Below are positions 33,301 through 43,800 of a stretch of DNA of 64,000 nt, piece after piece; within the stretch, counting starts at the first letter, position 1; each line of letters opens with the position of its first letter. Location: NCBI RefSeq assembly GCF_964355755.1, contig NC_092677.1, positions 3,229,001-3,293,000 of the forward strand. The letters are read 5' to 3'. The stretch comes from Antedon mediterranea (lineage: Eukaryota > Echinodermata > Crinoidea > Comatulida > Antedonidae). Below the pieces are notes generated by a model. It saw nothing but the letters and a program-made list of their open reading frames with translations, made no database searches and was not told the origin of the DNA. Position numbers and translations under genes: made by a program.

Positions 33301-36300
33301 ATTAAAACCATTATGAAAAAAGACATTTAGTTTTGGATTGCTAACAATAAGAAATTACTTTTATATTAGCCAAAGAGGAAGTGAAATATATTGAGGAACC
33401 GGAAAAGATCGAACCGAAAGCTGAAGAAATAAAAGTACCGGTAATGGAAATTCGACAAATATCAAAGCCGATAGGAGCAACGACAGAATCGAGAGATTCC
33501 TTGATAGGAAGCCTCTCAACTCTAAAAACTATTAGGAACAAAAACGGAAGGATTCCCTATCGTCCGTTACAACCCAAGTAAGAATTAATTCTCTTCAGTC
33601 CTCTCCAACTACAGTATACTTCTTATTTTTGTTCTTGTATCCTAAGTACCTTGAACGTGTGATATGATAACAATTTCCGATTTTTCAGTGAGACACTCAC
33701 AGACAGCTCATCTATCCTCTTTCTTCTTTTCAACTCCAGTATGTCTCCATGTTATCTCATCTCTTAACGTTTAATATGTACTGTGCCAATTTCAGATCAT
33801 TCCGTGAGATACTCAGAGACAGCTCTCAACTTGAGTTCTTCAGACGGTTCTTAGCACATGAGAAGAGTGACTTGCCACTTCTCTTTTGGCAAGCAGTGGA
33901 GAACATGAAGAGTATTTTCAAAGACGCCAAATCACGACAAATGAAGACCAACCAGATTGTCAAAAAGTTTTTCAACAAATCCACTGGAAACGGTAAAGGA
34001 ATCTTCTATTAAATTCGTACGTATACGGTGTATAATTTTGAATAATAAATTCCCGATCAAAATATACGTTTAAAACGTGTTTTCTACTGTTAGGTTCGGC
34101 TTTGCAGTGTAGCGCTGAAATAATTGAAGATATTCCATATTTGGAAAAAGTGACACCTCAGATGATCATGTTAGCTCAGGCTTGTGTTGCTATAAGTATA
34201 GAAGACAACTGGTAAGACAATAACATGATTTTAACTTTATTTTCTAAAGCAATCAATAATTTAAATTTTTCTTATGATTTATATCTGTTTCAATGTGTTT
34301 CAAAGGTTTGAATTGTACAGAGACTCATTTCCAGAAGAGCCGGAAATGGTATTGACCGAGTCATCGCTCTCAACTCGAATTGACAGGACAGGACGACATA
34401 AGAAAAGGGTAACGCTGTCTAACAATATTAAACTTTATGTGTGAAGTGCCCATATATGGACATGATGATGTTGTATCACTACCATATTTGGCCATATCAC
34501 CACCATATTTGGGCACATCACACTTTCTTTTGTCAAACTAGTTTGATAGTGTAGACAGAGTTTAAGAACAATAACTTTCATTCATTTATTCGATTCCGTC
34601 TGACAGGCGTGACTTCAAAACTGGGTCGCCAAATAGGTCGGTCTTCAGTTAGTCGATATATTTCAATTAAAGTTTTTAATCTGTCAAAGCATCTTGACTT
34701 TGGAGGTCCTGGAGCGGATTGTAATTATAAAGGCTTAAGTCCAAGACCTTAGTAGCTTAAAACCTTTATTGCAATCCGTCCGTCCCTGGTCTTCATCCGT
34801 GTGAGTGTCTGTACGTTCTTCCGTTATTTGCCGAATATTATATAATTTATGCTTTTTTTTTAAACTTCAGAAATTATTATGGAGAATATTCATCAGTAGT
34901 GTTGTCAGCTTTAGACGAGGGTTACTGAACCCAGTATCGCTACTCCTGTTTGAGAACTTCATGCGAAAAGAAGTTCATAAAGATCTCGAAAGTAAGCCCC
35001 TTTAATCAGCTGGGATTACAGCAGCTAATTTCTTCATATCAGCAATCCAAAATCCGTTCATTTAAAAAACACCAGAAACTTATTGATTTTATGAAAATAT
35101 ATGCCTCTGATGGCGCGGTCAATAAGTTAACTTCACCGTTATATACAAGATATCTGGCTTGACACATTCCGGACTCCCGTACTCGCAGCGAACCACGAAT
35201 ACAAAATCTTCCCAGTTTATGCATTACGTCATTCATTAATTACTCATGCATAACAGATTGTTACTAGCGCTATCGCACTACTATAAACATTCCGTTTTTT
35301 CCTGTCAGGACAAAAACAATCCGGTATTTTACTTAAACGAGTGATCTGCAACAAAGTAGTGATTGTTGATAGAATTCAGAATGACCTCAGATTTTTAGCA
35401 GAGGTTGAAAGGTAGGCTACAATCCGCGTCAATACGACAATATGTAGGCCTAATAACCGCCAACTAGACATATCAAGCAATACGTTTCCATAATGCTTTG
35501 GTTCCCATTGGTGGCGCAGGACGTACGAGCAACGTAAGCGATTTAACCAATCAAAGGCGATGGATTATTCAACTGTCGGTTGTCATTGGTCAACTTGCTT
35601 TCGTTACGTCTCTTAAGTGGGACAATGCAATTACTTTTATCACTATAATGGTCAAACTACTTTCGATACGTTTACGTCCCTGCGTTGCGTTATAGTAAAG
35701 CGTGGTTCCCACTAGCGACGCAACGCAAGGACGTAACGCAACGTAAGTTAATTGACCAATCACAGGCGATGGCTTATTCGTTTGTGATTGCTAACTGTCT
35801 ATAACTTCGCTTGTCATTGGTTAAAACGCTTGCGTTGCGTTTACGTCCTTGCGTTACGTTCTAGTGGGAACCAAGCTTAAGAACCAAGCTTAAGCACGCT
35901 TTGCGGTGTCAATTGTTTGTTCATAATATGCATGTTATAAACAGACTCTGCGCTAAGAAAGTTTAGTCCAAGTTTAACAATTAATTTGACAGGTACAAAC
36001 AGTTGGCCGATAACGCCGCCAGAGCAGCTTCACAAGGAACCTACACGATTGACGACGAAGAGTTTGTCCAACTGAAGGCACGAGCCATTATCAGCTGTTA
36101 CATTGATTCACATGTACCACCTAAGCTACAGGTTAGTATATGAACTGACTATCAACAACTCCTTAACTCTGTCTACACTATCAAACTGATGTGCCCAAAT
36201 ATGGTAGTGATATGACGTCATCATGTCCATATGAGCACATCACATTTGTTGTCACATAAAAGTTTGATAATGTAGACAGAGCTTTAGATTAGACAAATGA

Positions 36301-37936
36301 GATGCTACCACCAGCAATTGCGGCGTTCAAAGAATCCCGCCTCTGGTGGTGCGTGACGATACGTTCGGTGCCCTGCGCCCCAAGAATAGAACAGGGAAAA
36401 GAGCCGAATCATGTGCGTGTGTATGTAAATTGCACGGTGGCTTAGTAGATTAGACAAAATTCGATGCTACCACCAGGAATTACGGCGTTCCATAGTCGGA
36501 ATCCCGCCACTGGTGGTGCGTGACGATACGTTTGGTGTCCTGCGCGCGAAGTGCCGGATGCGAATGGCACGGTGGCTTAGAGGAATCCTTCCTCAGCGAC
36601 TGTTTGCTAATTTGTCTATTACTCTACCTGCCATTTCAGATTAACATATCGCAAGAAATAGCAGATCAGATTCTGGATACAGCAAATAGTGGACTTATAG
36701 AAAGAGGATTGTTCCACGACGCCACAGTATCAATATTCGCTGTTGTACTCTACTGCTGGAAGAAGTAAGAAATCTATTTTTATATCTCTTTTTTATTTAC
36801 CATCATTTCTCTGATCCAATCTACTCATTTCGTAAGCAACGAAATGACCAATCACAAGTGAGGGATTATTCAACGGTTGCTTGTCATTGGTGGTCAACTC
36901 GCTTGCGTTAAGTCTCTAATTGGAACGAAGCTTTCTCCTTAGCACACGAAATAACGCAATAAATTTGACCATTTTTACTGGTCTAACTACTTGCGATGCG
37001 TTGTATAAGGTTTATCGCAAATAGCTGGATTTCGCGAGGAACGTCATTGCTCAATGCATGATGGGAAGGGTTTGGGAGCAAACGTCACGTTTGCTCCCAA
37101 TTCCTTCCCATCATGCGTCGCGTTCGCTATTTGCTTAGAGTAGTCAATAAATGTTTTCAAGTTGTTTTTTATTACGTAATACATCGTATGATTGAGAGCG
37201 ATTTTAATTAAAATGTGTTCAGTTTTGTTTACGGACTGCACAAAGTACCGTACCGCATCGATCTAAAAATGCAAAATTTATTTTTTAAGATTTTGCCGAG
37301 AACGGTTTGCCCCAGTACGTCGAATGGAATCAACGGCATCTGCAACAATCCAGCGCACGCACAGCATCATGAATCCACCATTACAGTTTACGGATGGTCA
37401 ATACAAATTTAAACAAGCTATTGGAAGATCTGGTGAGTAGACCTATGACGTCATAAAAAAAAATTATAATAGTCAAGCAGCCACCGAAAGCAAAACATAC
37501 GGCTTTGCCTTGGCGTTTATCTACTTCTGTAACCAAATTACCGCTAATGGTTTTATTATTCTTTTTAAAAAAAGGTTTTGCAGTTTTATAATTCTTAACT
37601 AGATATCATTTCATAAACACAAATTGATATTATAATTAATAAGATTTTGTATGACTTTTGTACTTGATAGTGGATGAAGCACCAAAGATAACGTTCAACT
37701 TACAACACGGTCTCCAACTAATTCTACCGCCTAAACCAAAGTCGACAGTAAAACAGAGTCGTTTCCGCAGCATGATGCGGCAATTATACCAATCGGGTGA
37801 ATTTGACAGCGGCGGTACGAACGACAGCAAACTACTTCTGAACGCCATGCAGTCACAGGGACTGACAAGGTTCAGCCAGCCTATCAATACCATTAGACAA
37901 CAGTTGAAATTTGCACAACAGCCTGTTAGTACTTGA
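27382..37936 (+). CDS. Multi-RGS-domain protein, RGSL1/RGS22 family, copy 2 (20 exons)
   Basis: Exons: 27382-27415, 27529-27614, 27777-27854, 28004-28154, 28450-28707, 28857-29036, 29193-29597, 29690-30924, 31020-31257, 33177-33272, 33370-33577, 33796-33992, 34094-34211, 34306-34408, 34871-34991, 35309-35411, 35993-36131, 36640-36764, 37290-37432, 37671-37936; about 1427 aa, no frame breaks. Phases equal copy 1 at every junction, and four RGS-type blocks are kept. The shortening is mainly in the linker exons 7 and 8 (81 and 258 bp less), which removes the RRxS cluster. Intron 7 begins with GC instead of GT. Intron 9 has grown to 1.9 kb with nested inverted repeats. ATTAAA at 38043-38048 matches copy 1. 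Open frames and conserved splice sites argue that both copies are functional. Confidence 0.87.
28220..28340. mobile_element. MITE copy 5 (CTGTCTACACTATCA family)
   Basis: In RGSL copy 2 intron 4. Ends AAGCTCTGTCCACACTATCA and TTTGAAAGTGTAGACAGATC. Absent from the matching copy 1 intron, so it inserted after the duplication. Confidence 0.85.
29598..29599 (+). other. GC splice donor of RGSL copy 2 intron 7
   Basis: Exon 7 ends AAGGAAG|GCAAGT, the typical GC-AG donor context. The phase-1 end fits the next acceptor (TTTTTCCAG before 29690). No GT donor that keeps the frame was seen nearby. Copy 1 uses a normal GTAAGT here. Confidence 0.7.
31262..31640. repeat. C-rich GGACAACTACCCCC repeat, left arm of a long inverted structure
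   Basis: In RGSL copy 2 intron 9, directly after the exon 9 donor. About 22 irregular units of GGACAACTACCCCC or TTAGGACAACTACCCCC. The right arm at 32690-32990 is the same repeat reverse-complemented. Confidence 0.85.
32289..32678. mobile_element. Palindromic element with a GAAAAGGGAGACC minisatellite inside
   Basis: Starts ACGGGTGTTTCGAAACTAGA and ends with the near reverse complement TATAGTTTCGAAACACCCGT; both arms continue with GAGACCCGAGACC-type sequence. Inside are about 11 units like TATACGAAAAGGGAGACC. It looks like a MITE whose arm sequence has been tandemly amplified. Confidence 0.75.
32690..32990. repeat. G-rich GGGGGTAGTTGTCC repeat, right arm, with G-quadruplex potential
   Basis: Reverse complement of the 31262-31640 repeat. 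The stretch 32696-32775 has many runs of four or more G on the coding strand, separated by short TAGTTGGTC spacers, fitting a G-quadruplex-forming pattern in the pre-mRNA. Confidence 0.85.
33689..33715 (+). pseudogene. Decayed partial copy of RGSL exon 12, copy 2 locus
   Basis: CAG followed by TGAGACACTCACAGACAGCT repeats the start of exon 12 and corresponds to the relic at 23383 in copy 1. It is cut off after about 25 bases and is followed by intron sequence shared with copy 1 (TCCAGTATGTCTCCATGTTA). Confidence 0.6.
34412..34563. mobile_element. MITE copy 6 (CTGTCTACACTATCA family), two core units
   Basis: In RGSL copy 2 intron 14. Degraded left end, intact right end TTTGATAGTGTAGACAGAGT; two adjacent ACCATATTTGG units. 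Not present in copy 1. Confidence 0.85.
35700..35876. mobile_element. Palindromic MITE with GGTTCCCACTAG ends
   Basis: In RGSL copy 2 intron 16. Left end TGGTTCCCACTAGCGACGCA and right end TTACGTTCTAGTGGGAACCA are near reverse complements, with further pairing through GCAACGCAAGGACGTAA and ACCAATCACA/TGTGATTG. A diverged relative lies directly before it (35500-35695), and fragments lie at 29066-29125 and 36830-36935. Confidence 0.75.
36165..36284. mobile_element. MITE copy 7 (CTGTCTACACTATCA family)
   Basis: In RGSL copy 2 intron 17. Ends AACTCTGTCTACACTATCAA and TTTGATAATGTAGACAGAGC. Confidence 0.85.
36299..36590. repeat. Two tandem copies of a 150-bp segment (ATGCTACCACCAG...GTGGTGCGTGACGATACGTT)
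   Basis: In RGSL copy 2 intron 17. ATGCTACCACCAGCAATTGC and CTGGTGGTGCGTGACGATAC recur about 160 bp later with small changes, each followed by a GCACGGTGGCTTAG segment. The CACCAG/CTGGTG words within each copy are inverted. Confidence 0.75.
37017..37134. mobile_element. 118-bp palindromic element (GCAAATAGC ends)
   Basis: In RGSL copy 2 intron 18. The two halves are near reverse complements around AAACGTCACGTTT: GCATGATGGGAAGG..GGGAGCAAACGT pairs with ACGTTTGCTCCC..CCTTCCCATCATGC. One arm of the same family lies at 49098-49175 in the KCC gene. Confidence 0.8.
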
Positions 37937-38130
37937 TGCAAAATCCAACATAGAATATATATATTTTTTTACTTTCATGAGGTCATGAAACCGCTCTTTA
38001 AATTCAAACGAAAACGTGTTGTTGTACATATATGTTGTATCAATTAAAGTGAAGTATTGTGACTTAAGCTTATGAATTTTTTACCCCGAATAATATGACA
38101 TATAATACAAAAAAATATTTACAATAGTAC

Positions 38131-38425
38131 TTTGATGTCACATTGCGATAGTATGACGTCAGCAAATTGCGATAGTTCGACGTTACATTGCGATAGTTTG
38201 ACGTCATATTTCGATAGATCGACGTTACTTTTCGATAGTTAAGTTACGCGGACATAAGATGGTTGACGTTAAAATACGTTAGATTGACGTTAAATTGCGA
38301 TAGCTTGACGTTAAATTGCGATAGTTTGACGTCACAATGCGATAGTTTGACGTCAGCACAATGCGATAGTTTGACGTCATATTTTGATAGTTCGACGTCA
38401 CATTGCTATAGTGTGTGACGTCACT
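38131..38425. repeat. TGACGTCA...TTGCGATAGT array after RGSL copy 2 (about 14 units)
   Basis: 19-21-bp units, counterpart of 26333-26446 but longer and more diverged. Six units keep the perfect TGACGTCA palindrome; others read GACGTTA or GATGTCA. Confidence 0.85.
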
Positions 38426-38941
38426 ATTCATAATAATATTGTAGATCAAAGTCCAATATTGAAAAAACTGCAGAAAAGTAATATCTAAGAAAAAAAAGGT
38501 GTAACTGTAGTTAACAGTCCGATAAAACATAATTATTAAAAAGAGAGTGCATTTACTACAGAATATTTATTTAAAACATTGGTTTCTATGGTAACGATAC
38601 GAAATATAAACACAATATACAAGGATGCAGTTTTAACTATCTAAAAATCTAATATCACAAAATGTTACATTTAATTAGGTTTTAATAGAAAACATTGAAA
38701 GTTTACTATGTATTATGCAATGACATTGTAGATGAGATCACTGAGAAGGCAAGTTGTCAAATGTGGTTACTCATGTTAGGCTAACATAAACTTGTCTGAT
38801 GATACACACTGCATGATAAAAGTGTTCTAGAGTGAACACGCCTTATTTTGGCTTTACTCTGAAGTGTACCATCGTTGATTCCTTGTTAGTAAAACCTTTA
38901 TCTGTATAGTACCTGTAATACTTAACTAGTGTGAAACAACC

Positions 38942-39249
38942 TTTAATAACTCTAGTGTGAACTAACCCCTATTTGAATGTGTACCTTTAATAACTCTAGT
39001 GTGAACTAACCCCTATTTGAATGTGTACCTTTAATAACTCTAGTGTGAACTAACCCCTATTTGAATGTGTACCTTTAATAACTCTAGTGTGAACTAACCC
39101 CTATTTGAATGTGTACCTTTAATAACTCTAGTGTGAACTAACCCCTATTTGAATGTGTACCTTTAATAACTCTAGTGTGAACTAACCCCTATTTGAATGT
39201 GTACCTTTAATAACTCTAGTGTGAACTAACCCCTATTTGAATGTGTACC
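38942..39249. repeat. 44-bp minisatellite, about 7 copies
   Basis: The unit contains ACCTTTAATAACTCTAGTGT and GAACTAACCCCTATTTGAAT. Copies are essentially identical, with weaker relatives on both sides (38880-38940, 39290-39350). Confidence 0.92.
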
Positions 39250-39479
39250 AAACTCATATTTTAATATGTACAGTATGTATATGCTTTACTAATGTGAACC
39301 AATCTTTAATAATTCTAATGACGTGTGTGAACCAACCTCTATTTATCCCTTCAGTACACCAACATCTACAATCTAACTAAAAGGCATCACATTTACAAAA
39401 CCTATACACTTAATATAGACTATAATATAATCTATAACAGCATTTCACTCATAAAAAACTATTTTTTAAAATTTCATAC

Positions 39480-39689
39480 GCATCCAACAGCGAGTAACTC
39501 GCCAATTACAGGTTGGATGGATAAACTATTTTATAATATATCGTGCTTATAAACTAAGTCTCATTTGGAGGCTTAGGGAGTGGAGTTTAAATAGCCCGCG
39601 AGTTGCAACCATGGCATTGGTCAGGATTGAACCCAGGACCTTGGGATTTGAAGGCAAGCACATTAACCACCAAGCTACAGCTCCACTCC
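39480..39689 (-). mobile_element. tRNA-derived SINE, reversed copy
   Basis: Reverse complement of the family at 7057-7265: the minus strand reads GTAGCTTGGTGGTTAATGTG, GGGTTCAATCCTGACC and ends GCGAGTTACTCGCTG. Confidence 0.75.
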
Positions 39690-40676
39690 AATATTTTTTT
39701 CCTTACAATCAACTGTAGAAAAATAATTAGTAAAACTATGAAATAAATGCTATGATTAAGGTGATATAAGTTGTTGCAGCATGCGATTATTATATCATCC
39801 TGAATTTCGCAGAATCTACAAAATAAAAGAAATATATATTTACATCGGCGGATCACCTCCTAAGTATAGGAATTGGTTGTACACCAGATTAGACATGCAT
39901 TCGTACAGTATAAGTTGCGAAATATATTTAAATAGACGGATCCAAAGGGGGAGGGGGGAGGGATGTGGGATTACCTACTTACCTACTCTAACCCCGTAAA
40001 TAACAAAATAAATAAATGAAAAAGTTCTGCACTTTTTACAATGTTTAGGTTGTTTTAAAAGCCTGGATCCACCACAGATTGCTATTGCTATAAAATGACG
40101 GGTAAAGTTTTATACGCGCATAACTATTACGCAAGCTTTCGTTATGTCGCGATCAAACGCGACAACTACCAAATAACAGCAATACAAAAACTAAACATAT
40201 AAAATATAACATTTTCTCTCTATGGCAGCTGATGCATAGCTAATGAAGCACCGTGGTTGCTCGATCAAGCGTGACGAACAGTCGCATCTCTACAGACGCT
40301 ATTTTGTCTGTAAAGATAAAGTTTTTTCATTAAGAAACAAAATACAACAACACAATTACATCTAGCTTAACACATATTATACTATTTTTTTTTTTTTGAA
40401 CTACAAATTAGTTTACAAAATTACAAAACATTAATTTCAGTTAATATAATTTAAGTAAGTTTACCTATTTTCAACAAGCACACCGTACAGAAGTCACGTA
40501 CAAAAATACAACACTTATTAAGGTAGTTTAATATTTGGCTAAACTGTTTAAAAAAATACCTAATACTAAACTTAAAATATATCAGCATTTTAAACTATGT
40601 AATCATCATTTTATCCTAAGTAAATTTACACATATATTTTTTTATTAAAGGAAGTCCTATTTGTCAAGATCCGTAA

Positions 40677-40796
40677 ACCTTCCCATGAATCAAAGACCTT
40701 CCCATGAATCAATAAACCTTCCCATGAATCAATACACCTTCCCATGAGTCAATACACCTTCCCATGAGTCAATAAATCTTCCCATGAGTCAAAGAA
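40677..40796. repeat. 20-bp repeat (CTTCCCATGAATCAATAAAC) in the KCC 3' UTR
   Basis: Six units with G/A variation (ATGAATC or ATGAGTC), starting about 40 bases past the KCC stop codon. On the transcript strand the units read TTGATTCATGGGAAG. Confidence 0.9.
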
Positions 40797-40833
40797 TGTT
40801 GGCTGAGTTGCTCTTTGTTACCTGGCCAACATC

Positions 40834-43800
40834 TTAAGAATAAATTGTGATGACCTCTCTTCCTCCTCCACGAACCATTAGAACACGTTCAAGACCTTCT
40901 GTTAAGACCTCAAGATATTCCATATCTGTAAAATTTTAAGGAAAATTCTTAGTATTTAATTTCACGTTATAACGTATAAAAATTGAGAGCACATTATTGC
41001 ATGTAATATCACAAACAAAAATATTAACAACAATTATTCATTTTGAGGTTCATAAAAAATAAAGATAGTAAACAGTGGCAAAAGGCATCCTTTGCTTTCT
41101 TAACACTTTGACTGCCAGAGGTTTTTCCAGTTAGAAACTGCCACCGCCAGCGTTTATAGCCCAATTCGATGTTTTTATTAAAGCTGATTGAAACTATGTA
41201 TGTGATCTGATTTACATGTAATTTAGACTAAAATAATCATAAAGATTTTAGCATTACAATGGTACCAAGAACGATTTTCAAATCGCAATATGTAAATCGT
41301 AACAGTAAAATGAAAGTAACCCACTTTTTGAGTTTTTTGTAGTTTCGCGCAAGAAAGTCGAGATATTCGCGATTTTGTGCAAGACATCACAATATGAAAA
41401 TATCGCCCGGTGAGATCAACAAACAACGAAAAAGTTACTTACATGGCACCGGTAGGCCTATAAAAACAAGTTATGACTATTGAAAAATGTATTTCATTTT
41501 ATAAATCATAAATCTTACATCAATGTTTCGCTAAAATCCACATAGTAAAGACACCAGGCCTAGTTAACTAGGCCTAAAGTTGGTCCGGTACCGTTTTACG
41601 ACTAGGCCTAGGCTATAGCCTAGTACTACTAGCCTAGCTAGTAAACTGATGATAATATTCATACCATTTCTAAACAAGTTTGTTGCGTGAAACTCGGCCA
41701 CTTACAGTGAAACACCAAAACAATTAGGGTATACATACAATAATAAAATTAAAGACTTCATATTGAAAATTCATCCATTATTTTTTATTCAGATAACAAA
41801 CAAACATGCCAATCCACATAAACCTTTGTAATGCTTCGGCGGCATATTTAGCGCGCGACCGGTAAACCATCCAACCCAACCATCGCTGTACGCGCTACTG
41901 TGATGTGCGGTGTATGTTATTTCGACAGGTACCATTTTGACAATCGTTCGTAACCAGATTAGTTACTTTCAAAAAGTAAATTATTCACGGTCCAGACCGA
42001 ATATAGTGTCCATATTTATAGTATATACCAATAATTAACCTATCTACCGGATTTCGTAAAAAAACGTGAAAAACGAAGATCTTCGTGTTTGGCAGTCAAG
42101 CGTTGTGTTTCCAAAAATGAAGATCTTCGTGTTTGGCAGTCAAAGTGTTAAGCCTCAATGGGTCTCCTTTCATTTGATTTTGGGATCTTGTCAAAATTAT
42201 TCTACTGCAGTTACTGCATTAGCTACATATTTTACAGCAATAATGTACGAATTTAGTTTACAGTCACTGCAATAAACAGTGTGTATGATCACTCCCCAAA
42301 AAGCTTGCTAAATAATTGCATAAACAGGTTAAAGAATAAATAAAATAGAGCTGTACTGCAGTAACTGCAGTGGAATCATGGTCACTTAGGTGCAGCTTAG
42401 GTAGTCTATGGAAGTAGACATGAATTTGTTAAAGGATACAGTTTTGTTCTTTTCGTTGCAACTTAGGTGGTCCAGGCAAGTTTAATATTACAAGGTGAGC
42501 TTTGTGAGACTTCTCCACGATGATCTCATTCAGTCTAACGGCTGTGTGCATTCTACGTACATTACGATCAGATCTAATTCAAAAAAACAAAAATTAACAT
42601 GGAATTTAAATTCATGATTTTGTCTTTAACTACATCATTTAAAACCTCAACAACGACCAATAATCTAAATTTTAACACAATTTCTATAAAGCTCTGTCCA
42701 CACTATCAAACTTTATGTGACAATAAAGTATGATGTGCCCATATATGGACACGATGACATCACTACCATATTTGGGCACATCACACTTTTTTGTCAAAGT
42801 GGTTTGATAGTTTAGACAAACCTCAATACTATTATTATGTATGTCTTTTCTAAAGCTCTGTCCACACCATCAAACTTTATGTGACAAAAAAATGTGATGT
42901 GCCCATATATGGACATGATATTTGGGCATATCACTAACACATTTGGCTACATCACACTTTTTTGTCAAACTAGTTTGATAGTGTAGCTTAATACTTACGG
43001 TTTAATGTCAAGCAACCCATCAGTATCATTATCAGCTGCATCAGCCTTCTGTTTCTCAGGTTCCATGTCCATTAAATCAATATCGTCTTCCGTAACCTCA
43101 CTTATGTCCGTTAAATTTGACACATTCAGCACTTCTTCCTTTTCACTTTCCTCGTCAAATGGAGACGACTCTTGTCGGGCAAATCGAACCTTACGTCCAG
43201 TATTTTTTGCCGGAGAGGCGCCGTCGGTTTCACTTGCAGGGATGTGATGAAGATCAACAATTGCTTGAGCCTATATCATTAATTAAAATGATTTAACTTG
43301 TATGACCTATGACCTTTAAGACTAGAGGTGGTTCAAATGTGAGATAACTTACATCGAAAGAGCTCTCTTTACGTGATTAAACTACCCTTGTATGACCATG
43401 ACCTTTAAGACTAGAGGTTTCAAATGGGAGATACTTACATCGAAAGAGCTCTCTTTACGTGATTAAACTACCCTTGTATGACCATGACCTTTAAGACTAG
43501 AGGTTTCAAATGGGAGATACTTACATCGAAAGAGCTCTCTTTACGTGATTAAACTACCCTTGTATGACCTATGACCTTTAAGACTAGAGGTTTCAAATGG
43601 GAGATACTTACATCGAAAGAGCTCTCTTTACGTGATTAAACTACCCTTGTATGACCTATGACCTTTAAGGCTAGAGGTTTCAAATGAGAGATACTTACAT
43701 CGAACAAGCTCTCTTTACGTGATTAAACTACCCTTGTATGACCTATGACCTTTAAGACTAGAGGTTTCAAATGCGAGATACTTACATCGAACAAGCTCTC

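Larger units (their letters stand above)
37937..40833. other. Convergent intergenic region between RGSL copy 2 and KCC
   Basis: Contains the RGSL copy 2 3' UTR (ATTAAA 38043-38048), the CRE-like array, a 44-bp minisatellite, a reversed SINE, and the KCC 3' UTR with a 20-bp repeat and a minus-strand AATAAA (TTTATT on plus at 40641-40646). No supported gene was seen at 39700-40640. Confidence 0.6.
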
